64,000 nt of DNA, from assembly GCA_050012375.1 (NCBI GenBank), contig JBEKHH010000014.1:30615-94614 (forward strand). Reading direction: 5' to 3'. Every line of letters starts with the position of its first letter. Positions within the stretch are counted from its first letter, which is position 1. The position numbers and the translations under genes were made by a program. The notes beneath the pieces were generated by a model, which was not told where the DNA came from, ran no database searches, and saw only the letters and a list, made by a program, of their open reading frames with translations. Shown here one piece after another: positions 51,996-59,609 of this stretch. This DNA is from PALSA-1353 sp050012375. Its GTDB lineage: Bacteria; Planctomycetota; Phycisphaerae; Tepidisphaerales; Tepidisphaeraceae.

Positions 51996-53860
51996 GTGGC
52001 TATTCCTCCGCCGACGCTGTTTCCGGCGCGGGCGTATGCCTCGTCAACCGACTCCGTCCGCAGATCGTCCGCCAGCGCGCCTTGAATCTGCCAGAGCCTG
52101 CGATACAGACCGTCCCGCGCGACCAGCTCATCGTGAGTGCCGAGCTGAACGATTCGGCCCTTGTCCATCACCGCGATCTGGTCGGCGCGCATGAGCGTGG
52201 AAAGCCGATGGGCGATGAGGATCACCGTGCGCTTTGGGCCTTGGCGGAGCACCTGATCGAGGATCGAAAGCTCCGTGCTGGTATCCACGGCGCTCAGGGC
52301 GTCATCGAGGATGAGAATCGGCGCTTCCTTCAAAACCGCGCGGGCGATGGCGGTGCGCTGGCGCTGCCCGCCGGACAGGGTCACACCCCGCTCGCCGATC
52401 AGCGTGTCGTACTTGTCATCGAAGGATTCGATCGATTCATGAATCGCCGCCGTTCGCGCGGCGATGACCATCTCCTCATCCTGAGCCACGTGTCGTCCGA
52501 GCTTGATGTTTTCGCGCAGCGTTTTTGAATACAAAAACGGCTCCTGGAGCACGGCGCCGAACTGACCGCGGACGTACTTGCGATCCAGCGATTTAAGTTC
52601 GATCCCATCGAGCGTGATCGTGCCCTGATCGTGGTCGTAGATTCGCAAAAGCAAATTCACGAGCGTCGTTTTTCCGGAGCCGGATGGACCCAGCAGCGCC
52701 AGGCTCGTTCCCGCGGGGATGGACAATGAAACGTCCCGCAGCACCCAGTTTTCGCCATGCCGAAAGCTGACGTCCTTGAATTCGACGTCGCCGCGAACGC
52801 GAGGGGCTCCGAGGATCGGATGCGCCGGCGGCGTTTCTTCGGCGATCACAAGAACTTCCTTGATCCGCGTGATCGAAACGAGCGTCTTGCCCAGTTCCGT
52901 TAAAACGCGTCCGACCTCTCTGATGGGCCAGATGAACATCTGCGCGTACGACACAAACGCGATCATCGTGCCGATGGTCATGCTGCCCATCGATGCCCGC
53001 CACGCGCCGACGATCACGATCGCCGCGAACTGCACAAGGCACATCAGGTCCGACGTGGACCAGTACAGCGCCATGATCTTGAAAAGATGCCACTGCCGGT
53101 CGCGATAGCCGGCGTTCTTGGCCGTGAATCGATCGATCTCGAACTCCTGCCGCGCGAAGGCCCGGACCACCCGGATGCCCGTCAGGTTTTCCTGAAGCGC
53201 CGCGGTCATGAAACCTTCGGCCTCGTCGGCCCTCTTGAACGATCCCTGCACCCGTCCGAAAAATATGATCGCGTAGCCGACGATCGCCGGCATCACCGCC
53301 GTCGCCACCAGGGCCATTTTCCAGTCCAGCCAGAACAGAAGCGGCAATCCGATGAGAATTCGCAGGCAGGTCCGCGCGATCTCGATCACCTGTTCGCGAT
53401 AAAACAATCGCACGGTATCCACGTCGCTGGTGCAACGCTGCACGATGTCTCCGGTTTGCACCTTATCGTGCCAGGACATCGGCACGTGCTGAAGATGGGC
53501 ATAGAGCCGATCGCGGAGCCGCCGAATGATTGTTTCGCTCACGATTCCAGACAACCGGCCCTGCACGTTCATGAACAGAGCGGCCGACGCGGTCATAAGG
53601 ACCACCGCCGCGGCGGCCAGACTTAAGGTCAACCCAATCCCCAGTCGCTGCTGGTGATCGGCGAAGAATCGCGCCGCCGCAGAGAGGTTGGATGCGGGAT
53701 GCCGATCGATCAGGCCATCGATCGCGCCGCGGGTAATCAGCGGCGTGCTGTAGAGCAACCCGACGCCGCAGGACATCGCCAGCAGGGCGTTGAGATACTG
53801 CAAACGGTGTCCCCGCATAAGCTTCCAAAGCGTTTGGAAATTGTTTTCCGATTGGTTCAT
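51992..53860 (-). CDS. Heterodimeric ABC exporter, subunit with degenerate Walker B
   Basis: A 622-residue half-transporter with six membrane segments (about 20-310) and an ATPase domain: Walker A GPSGSGKTT (391-399), canonical signature LSGGQ (495-499), and Walker B ILILDD in which Asp520 replaces the catalytic Glu. With the next gene's LSTGQ signature this gives one degenerate and one working ATP site, exactly as in BmrCD-type pairs. First gene of the two-gene operon, coupled by a 4-bp overlap. The cargo is unknown. Confidence 0.93.
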   Translation of the reverse strand: MNQSENNFQTLWKLMRGHRLQYLNALLAMSCGVGLLYSTPLITRGAIDGLIDRHPASNLSAAARFFADHQQRLGIGLTLSLAAAAVVLMTASAALFMNVQGRLSGIVSETIIRRLRDRLYAHLQHVPMSWHDKVQTGDIVQRCTSDVDTVRLFYREQVIEIARTCLRILIGLPLLFWLDWKMALVATAVMPAIVGYAIIFFGRVQGSFKRADEAEGFMTAALQENLTGIRVVRAFARQEFEIDRFTAKNAGYRDRQWHLFKIMALYWSTSDLMCLVQFAAIVIVGAWRASMGSMTIGTMIAFVSYAQMFIWPIREVGRVLTELGKTLVSITRIKEVLVIAEETPPAHPILGAPRVRGDVEFKDVSFRHGENWVLRDVSLSIPAGTSLALLGPSGSGKTTLVNLLLRIYDHDQGTITLDGIELKSLDRKYVRGQFGAVLQEPFLYSKTLRENIKLGRHVAQDEEMVIAARTAAIHESIESFDDKYDTLIGERGVTLSGGQRQRTAIARAVLKEAPILILDDALSAVDTSTELSILDQVLRQGPKRTVILIAHRLSTLMRADQIAVMDKGRIVQLGTHDELVARDGLYRRLWQIQGALADDLRTESVDEAYARAGNSVGGGIAT

Positions 53861-54206
53861 GCCACGCCGCCGTCAAAAAAACCGCCCATCGCATCACCTG
53901 ATGGGAAGGACGAAACACCCGAGCAAAAATGCCGGCGGGAAAGATTCGGATTGGAAAAACGAATGTTGCCCGCTCAGCTTAATGTGAGCGGGCCGGGAAT
54001 TGCAGAGTTAAACTGCCTGCCGACCGATCCGCTCACCGATGGTCGCGATGACCATCCACGAGTCGAAATTATGAGGGATAAATCGGATCATTAGACAGCA
54101 TCTCCTGTTCGAACGGCGGGAATATACCGTCGCGCCGAGGAATTGCAAGCGAATAATGCGGTTGATTACAACGAACGCGCCCGGCTATTGCGGGGCGGCG
54201 GGCCAA
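53861..54206. other. Leader of the ABC operon, no gene
   Basis: 346 bp with no supported coding frame. Two hairpins can be drawn on the ABC-operon strand: CCCATC...GATGGG near 53886-53907 and a perfect 8-bp stem CCCGCTCA...TGAGCGGG at about 53969-53992. Neither has a following T-run. They could shape the leader of an mRNA running from the tRNA gene into the exporter genes. Confidence 0.4.
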
Positions 54207-54279
54207 TAGCAGCGACAGGAGTCGAACCTGTGACCCGGGGCTTATGAATCCCCTGCTCTACCACCTGAGCTACGCTGCC
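54207..54279 (-). tRNA. tRNA-Met (CAT anticodon)
   Basis: 73 nt. Acceptor GGCAGCG pairs with CGCTGCT (one G-U at the end), D-arm TAGCTCAG...GAGC, anticodon loop TTCATAA, T-arm with GGTTCGACTCC, discriminator A. The anticodon stem has four G-C pairs and an A-G mismatch next to the loop. CCA is not encoded. It resembles elongator Met tRNA; a tRNA-Ile2 with modified C34 has the same anticodon and cannot be excluded by eye. Confidence 0.93.
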
Positions 54280-54447
54280 AAATTCTCGCGGAATTGGTTC
54301 TATTCCCATTTTCCCGCGAGCATCACCTAGATTTTAAGCGGGCCAGCAGGCAGGTCAACCTCCCTCACTTCCAGATCAGGCCTTTCAATTCTCGCCTGAT
54401 GGACGGTCAACCGCGACGGCAGCCGCGAAATAACATTATATTGAGAG

Positions 54448-54972
54448 TCAGCCGACCTGTCCGCTCAGCTTGAGCGCCTCAAAGACTTTTAGAAACGCGT
54501 GTCCGTGGCTCGTCCCCGAGAGGTTGCTCAACGCTCCGGTACTACATGGCGGAAGATGATTTCCGGGGAAGAAGTTTCCCACACCACTCGCGGCGACCTG
54601 TTCCCAGAACTGATCTGGCAGGCCCTTGCAAGTTCGGCCTTCCCAGTCGCCGTGGTGCAGGAAAACGCCAGACCCCGCAGCCCCGGTTGACGACAACAAC
54701 GCGATGCCAAACGGTTCCTGATCAATCGCTTCGGCCTTCAGGTCAACTCGAAGCGCATTGCACACAAAGATCGCTGTTCCGTGAGCGCCCGTTGAAGTCA
54801 TCACCACAGCGCTATTGCACTTATTCTTGAGAGCCAGCGAGAATATGCCTGGAATTTCCGACTGGGGGACGACCCGATAACCCGGATCATAGTTAACCGA
54901 GTTCTTGAGGGCACGAAGTTCATCCTCCAAATTGTCATCAAGCTCGGTCCATGAACGATCCACCATGCTCAT
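54448..54972 (-). CDS. Hypothetical protein divergent from the helicase
   Basis: A 174-residue soluble protein with no recognised domain. N-terminus: WTELDDNLEDELRALKNSV; middle: NKCNSAVVMTSTGAHGTAIFVCNAL; then LLSSTGAAGSGVFLHHGDWEG and a C-terminal segment with TSHGHAFLKVFEALK. Two STGA/TGAA-G segments look like a repeat of one short motif. Four cysteines and several His residues could bind metal, but no standard motif is seen. Bases here are less GC-rich than in the neighbouring housekeeping genes. Its start faces the helicase start 213 bp away, so the two may share regulation. Confidence 0.65.
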   Translation of the reverse strand: MSMVDRSWTELDDNLEDELRALKNSVNYDPGYRVVPQSEIPGIFSLALKNKCNSAVVMTSTGAHGTAIFVCNALRVDLKAEAIDQEPFGIALLSSTGAAGSGVFLHHGDWEGRTCKGLPDQFWEQVAASGVGNFFPGNHLPPCSTGALSNLSGTSHGHAFLKVFEALKLSGQVG

Positions 54973-55185
54973 ATCGTCGCGGGGCTATCCAGAATCAAAC
55001 ATGTTTCCGTCATGACGATATCGGACCATCCGACGACGGTTCAACCACATGCCCCAACCCTCCGATGTTTATGAATGATTGCCCAGCGATGCGGCGGGGA
55101 CGTTGAGCGTAGGGGACCAACAGTGGGCCATCGAAGCTGGACGGCAAAGCAGATTGAGCGCCCGCGCTTTGTTGAGGACTGACCG

Positions 55186-57183
55186 ATGAGCAATGACGAC
55201 ACCTGGATGCTTCCATTCGACAACGCGGCCCAATCATCACTTTCGTTGGTCGAGCCCCAACCCCGGCTGTCTCATGATCTTATCGAGGAAATTGAGCGAG
55301 CCGTCTTGGACAAGGGAGAGCTATCAAAAAGCGAAATTAGAGACGCTTGGGGTATCGATAACGAAGACTACAGCGAACTACAAGAACGCCTACTCGAAAA
55401 GAACCAGTCAATACGTAAAGGTCGCCGAAAAATAGGCGGTTTTGCAGTAGGGCCGCGGCAAGGAAGACCACCGCGAGAAGATCCTGATGGTGAACTACTG
55501 CTGAGAACAGAATGGGAGCGGCGGGCAGTCCAGCGCTTGACGGAACTGCTCTCTGAAAAGCAACTAAAAGACTTGCTTGGACCACTGGTCCAAGTGATTC
55601 GCCGCGCACGTCAGGAAGAAACCGGCGTTGACCGGAATGCCACCAAGCCGCAGATGGCAACAGCCCTCGTGCTCCAACACAAATTTGATCTGTTCTGCGA
55701 GTCAAAGGCCAGAGAATTAATAGCCAGAGCCTGCCGAGTGGAATGCCCTAAGCGATGGCACCCTGGCAAGGACACCGCGATTAACTTCGTAATTCAAACG
55801 GGCTTCCCTCGCGACATGGCAGGCATCCCAACGCCGGACATTTTGCCGGATTATGAGTACTTGGAAGGAAGATTCAGGCTTCGTGGTCTGCGCGATTTCC
55901 AGATCGAAGTGAAGGACGCGTTGCTGGAGCGGCTTCGGACGCCGGGGGAGCGCGCCATCGTCACACTGCCTACCGGCGCGGGAAAGACGCGCGTCGCCGT
56001 CGAAGCTATCCGCGATTGGTCAACCGCCCGCTACGATATCGTCGCCAAAACGACCAATACAGGCACCATTCTGTGGTTAGCGCATACCGAAGAGTTATGC
56101 GAGCAGGCGTACACGTGCTTCAAACAGGTTTGGGAAGCATCGGAAAACCTCTGCCCGCTGTTTTTGGTTCGATTTTGGGGTCGGTACACAGAAGACTTGG
56201 CCAAGCACCGCGAAAAGCTGCAACAATCCATGAGCGGACCAAGCGCGCTCATTTCGACTCCGCAGCGCATAATCAATCTTCTCGACGGCCACGTCCAAGG
56301 GAGCGAACCTGTTGTCGGGCATTTGAGGCACGCTCTCGGTTTGCTGCTGGTAGATGAGGCTCATCGCGCCGCCGCTCCTTCTTACCGTCGCATCTTAACC
56401 GGTCTCACGTCCACCGATCTTCCCGTCTCCGTCGTGGGTTTGACAGCCACTCCATTCCGTATGGAATACGTCGAAGATGACCCTGAGGAGGGCACGAGGG
56501 AGTTGAAGGAGATTTTTCGGAAGCTGATTGAACCTTCGAAAACCCTCGGCGCAAATCCTCGACAAAAGCTCCAGGAGATGCGCATTCTGGCGCGACCCGT
56601 GCTTGAGACGATCCAGACTCCCACGACGATTCGAATTCCCGACGTGCCGACCGAAGGCTTACTCTCCGAAGAAGACTCGGAGAGAATTGATCGGGCTATG
56701 GCGGTGAAGGCGGATAATGCGACCCGCCGACTGGCGATTCTGAAACGGTTGCTGCCCCTGGCCCAGAAACCAGATTATTCAATTCTGTATTTTGGTCCGA
56801 CCGTTCGAGACGCCGAATGCATGACGTATTTACTTCGTCGGGAAGGCATCACGGCGGCAGTTGTGAGCGGCGACACGCGCGAGGTAACACGCCGTCAGGT
56901 TGTGGCAGAGTTCAAAGAAGGAACGATTAGAGTTCTATGCAATTGTGAAGTCCTGACCACAGGATTTGATGCGCCTCGCGTGACCCATATCGTTATGGCT
57001 CGCCCTACGGTAAGCCGTGTCCTTTATGAGCAAATCATTGGTCGGGGTTTGAGAGGGCCCGAGTTTGGAGGGACAGAAACCTGTGTGATTCTGGACTGCG
57101 AAGATACGTTCCGGGGAGACCGTCCTCCGCTTGGATATGAATCATTTAGAAGAATTTGGCAGCCCGACTTTCGCTCGAACTAG
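55186..57183 (+). CDS. DEAH-box SF2 helicase, type III restriction-like
   Basis: A 665-residue protein. Residues 1-90 look like a helical winged-helix segment (HDLIEEIERAVLDKGELSKSEI); 90-240 are a helical domain I do not recognise. The motor follows: QIEVKDALLERL, Walker A TGAGKT (263-268), DEAH at 390-393 in LLLVDEAHRAA, GLTATPFRM, then the second RecA domain with LYFGPTVRDAECM, VLTTGFDAPRV and QIIGRGLRGP. This is the SF2 layout of restriction-type and defence-linked helicases. No methylase or nuclease gene lies next to it. TTGAGGA precedes the ATG by about 6 nt. It may belong to a small accessory island with the divergent gene. Confidence 0.88.
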   Translation: MSNDDTWMLPFDNAAQSSLSLVEPQPRLSHDLIEEIERAVLDKGELSKSEIRDAWGIDNEDYSELQERLLEKNQSIRKGRRKIGGFAVGPRQGRPPREDPDGELLLRTEWERRAVQRLTELLSEKQLKDLLGPLVQVIRRARQEETGVDRNATKPQMATALVLQHKFDLFCESKARELIARACRVECPKRWHPGKDTAINFVIQTGFPRDMAGIPTPDILPDYEYLEGRFRLRGLRDFQIEVKDALLERLRTPGERAIVTLPTGAGKTRVAVEAIRDWSTARYDIVAKTTNTGTILWLAHTEELCEQAYTCFKQVWEASENLCPLFLVRFWGRYTEDLAKHREKLQQSMSGPSALISTPQRIINLLDGHVQGSEPVVGHLRHALGLLLVDEAHRAAAPSYRRILTGLTSTDLPVSVVGLTATPFRMEYVEDDPEEGTRELKEIFRKLIEPSKTLGANPRQKLQEMRILARPVLETIQTPTTIRIPDVPTEGLLSEEDSERIDRAMAVKADNATRRLAILKRLLPLAQKPDYSILYFGPTVRDAECMTYLLRREGITAAVVSGDTREVTRRQVVAEFKEGTIRVLCNCEVLTTGFDAPRVTHIVMARPTVSRVLYEQIIGRGLRGPEFGGTETCVILDCEDTFRGDRPPLGYESFRRIWQPDFRSN

Positions 57184-57884
57184 CGTGCTCAACTGAGATA
57201 CGCGGCAGCAACAACGATGCAACAAAACTGCCGGCCCGGCATTTCTTCGCGCTTTTTTCGCGATCTTCGGGTCTTCGCGGTGGTCTTTTTTGCTCTGTGT
57301 GCGGAGAACTGAAATACCCTGACTTCCAGATCATGGCTTCTCAGTTCCGGGCGCACCCGGCGAAGAAAACCACCGCGAGGACGCAGAGACAGACGCCGAG
57401 GAATTCAATGTCGTTTTCTCTGCGCTTTCCCCCGCGTCTCTGCGTCTCTGCGGTTGCATTTTTGGCTGCGGCCAGAGGCCGCGCCGGGCCTTTGCGTGAG
57501 ACCCTTTCATCGAGTCAGCGGCCAGGACGGCCCGCCAGGAGCTTCGCGGCCGTGTTGCGCCTCTGCTTGGCCCGCCCATCACCGCGAAGCGCGTTTGTGA
57601 TCTAACTCGCATTCGCTACACAAGTTGCGATCGCCACATGAAGTTAGCATATACTAATCAACTCCCGAAAGCTGTTCAGTTTTGTAAACTTCTGTAAACC
57701 TCATCCAACCGCCCAAACCGGGCATAAATCAGGTCCGCGGCTCGGAGCGCCCGACCAAACTGGATTTGAGCCAACTTGATTTCTCCGCGTCCGTCTCTGC
57801 GTCTCCGCGACTCCGCGGTCCAATTTGTCTTTCGGAATTCCTTCGCGCCTGTCTTCGCGGTCTTCGCGTCTTCGTGGTTGATTT
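57184..57884. repeat. Intergenic repeat cluster, no gene
   Basis: About 700 bp without a supported gene. It is packed with related units: GACGCAGAGAC at 57380-57390 with its complement GTCTCTGCGTC at 57436-57446 and again at 57793-57803, and TCTTCGCG/CTTCGCGGT units near 57270 and 57845-57880. Arms of opposite direction could fold into long hairpins. Units of CTCTGCGTCTCTGCGG type are, from memory, widespread between genes of planctomycetes and some other GC-rich bacteria. Confidence 0.7.
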
Positions 57885-59489
57885 TTATCTTTCCCTACCA
57901 CGGCTGCCCATGGCGAAGATTTCCGAGGTCGTGATCTGTTCCTGTGAAACGTGCGTGATGAATTCGGGATAGCCGGGAGCGCCCATTTCGGGGATGTCCA
58001 GGCCGGCGACTTCAACTTCCGGACGGACGCGGTTGGAGCCAATCCAGCGGCCGATCAGGCGAAAGACGATGCCGCCAACGATGATGTTCCAGGTGATGCA
58101 CGTAACCGCCGCGATGATTTGGGCGAGGAGTTGCTTGAGAGAATGGTCTCCGTAGAGGAGGCCGACGACGTTGCCGGAGATGTGGTTGTATCCGTCGCCA
58201 TAGGTTCCGTTGGCGAAGAGTCCGACGGAGAGTATGCCCCACAATCCACCGATGCCGTGAACGCTGATCGCTCCGACGGGGTCGTCGATGCCTTTGCGTT
58301 CCACGAAGAGGACGCCCCAGACGACGATGAGGCCTGCGACGACGCCGATGAAGAACGCGGCCACCGGGCTGACAAACGCGCAGGGCGCGGTGATGGCGAC
58401 GAGACCGCCGAGCATGCCGTTGCACATCATGGACGGGTCTGGCTTGCCGTAGATTTTCCACAGGAAGATGCATGCCGCCACGGTGGAAGCGCCGGAGGCG
58501 AGCATGGTGTTGACCGCGATCAGGCCGATGCGGTCGGTCGTGCCGCAAAGGGAGGAGCCGGCATTGAAGCCGAACCAGCCGAAGGCGAGTATGAATGTGC
58601 CGACAATGACCATGGGCATGTGATGACCGAAGATGGGGCGGGGGTTCCCGTCTTCGTCGTATTTTCCGATGCGCGGACCGATCATCCATGCGAGGATGAA
58701 GGCGAGCGTTCCGCCCTGAAGATGGACAACGGAAGAGCCGGCATAATCGACGGCGCCATGGCCGAGGCCGCAGTTGACGCCGAGGCTGGCAAGCCATCCG
58801 CCGCCCCACATCCAGCAGCCATAGGCGCTGTATATGAAAGCGCCGACGCAGACGCTGAAGAAGCTGAAACTTTTGAAGCTCCAGCGCTCGGCCAGTGCGC
58901 CGGTGGGGATGGTGGCGGAGGTGTCCATGAAAACCATCATGTAGAAAAAGAGCACGAACACGCCGGGCGTGATGGCATTCCCGCTGAGGAAAAATCCGCT
59001 GAGGCCGCAGATTCCCCAGTGTTTTCCGGCGATCGTGAGATAGAGCATGTGGCTGAGCGCCGGTCCACCATAGAGATCGAGGGATCGGGGTCCGCCGATG
59101 AGGGGCGCTCCCGAACCGGCCGGGGCGCCGTTGACGCCGCCCATCATGAATGCGTAGCCGCAAACGAAAAACCCGATCATGCTGAGGGAATAAACCAGGA
59201 AATTCATGCTCATGGTGTGAGCGACGTTTTTGGCGCGGCACATGCCGGTTTCGACCAGTGCGAAGCCGGCGATCATGAACATGACGAGAAATCCGGCGAG
59301 AAGCGTCCAGATGAAATTGATGGCCCGGGAGTGTTCATCGAGCGCCCCGGAACCGGGGTTGTAGGAGGTCACGGACTGCGCCCCGGCCGGGGACGCGAAG
59401 AAAGGAAGCAACATCGCCGCCAGCAGCAAGGCCGCAGGCGGCGAGAAAATCGCATCAATTGAACGGCGCCGAAGGGGGAAATCGATCAT
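57885..59489 (-). CDS. amt: Ammonium transporter Amt
   Basis: A 534-residue channel protein. An N-terminal signal-like segment (about 15-37) is followed by the 11-helix Amt fold: WTLLAGFLVMFMIAGFALVETGMCRAKN, then HWGICGLSGFFLSGNA, the GHGAVDYAGSSVVHLQGG segment with a pore His, FGWFGFNAGSSL, and SVHGIGGLWGILSVGLFA with the second pore His. The C-terminal cytoplasmic tail ends EVEVAGLDIPEMGAPGYPEF, typical of Amt proteins that meet PII, though no glnK is here. Convergent with nothing; preceded by the APC transporter on the same strand at 120 bp. It moves ammonium into the cell. Confidence 0.96.
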   Translation of the reverse strand: MIDFPLRRRSIDAIFSPPAALLLAAMLLPFFASPAGAQSVTSYNPGSGALDEHSRAINFIWTLLAGFLVMFMIAGFALVETGMCRAKNVAHTMSMNFLVYSLSMIGFFVCGYAFMMGGVNGAPAGSGAPLIGGPRSLDLYGGPALSHMLYLTIAGKHWGICGLSGFFLSGNAITPGVFVLFFYMMVFMDTSATIPTGALAERWSFKSFSFFSVCVGAFIYSAYGCWMWGGGWLASLGVNCGLGHGAVDYAGSSVVHLQGGTLAFILAWMIGPRIGKYDEDGNPRPIFGHHMPMVIVGTFILAFGWFGFNAGSSLCGTTDRIGLIAVNTMLASGASTVAACIFLWKIYGKPDPSMMCNGMLGGLVAITAPCAFVSPVAAFFIGVVAGLIVVWGVLFVERKGIDDPVGAISVHGIGGLWGILSVGLFANGTYGDGYNHISGNVVGLLYGDHSLKQLLAQIIAAVTCITWNIIVGGIVFRLIGRWIGSNRVRPEVEVAGLDIPEMGAPGYPEFITHVSQEQITTSEIFAMGSRGRER

Positions 59490-59609
59490 AGATGTGGCAA
59501 ACGGTACTGCGGCGCAACCGACGCGACAAGAAGAGAGGGATCAGCAAATTCGGACGGCCACCCTTGCGGATGGCCGTCCGATATAAATCTGTTCAGGCAC
59601 GTTTGCCGC

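Noticed and set aside
54207..57183. Integration of the helicase region at tRNA-Met
   Set aside because: The tRNA 3' end faces away from the helicase, and no duplicate of the tRNA end or integrase gene was found.
57358..57450. Repeat units near 57.4 kb considered as a CRISPR array
   Set aside because: Units are short, occur in both directions, lack equal spacers, and no cas gene is nearby.
57951..59462. A 503-codon open frame antisense to amt
   Set aside because: It is the exact mirror of a well-supported transporter gene; codon bias in GC-rich genes leaves the opposite frame open. No SD or domain.
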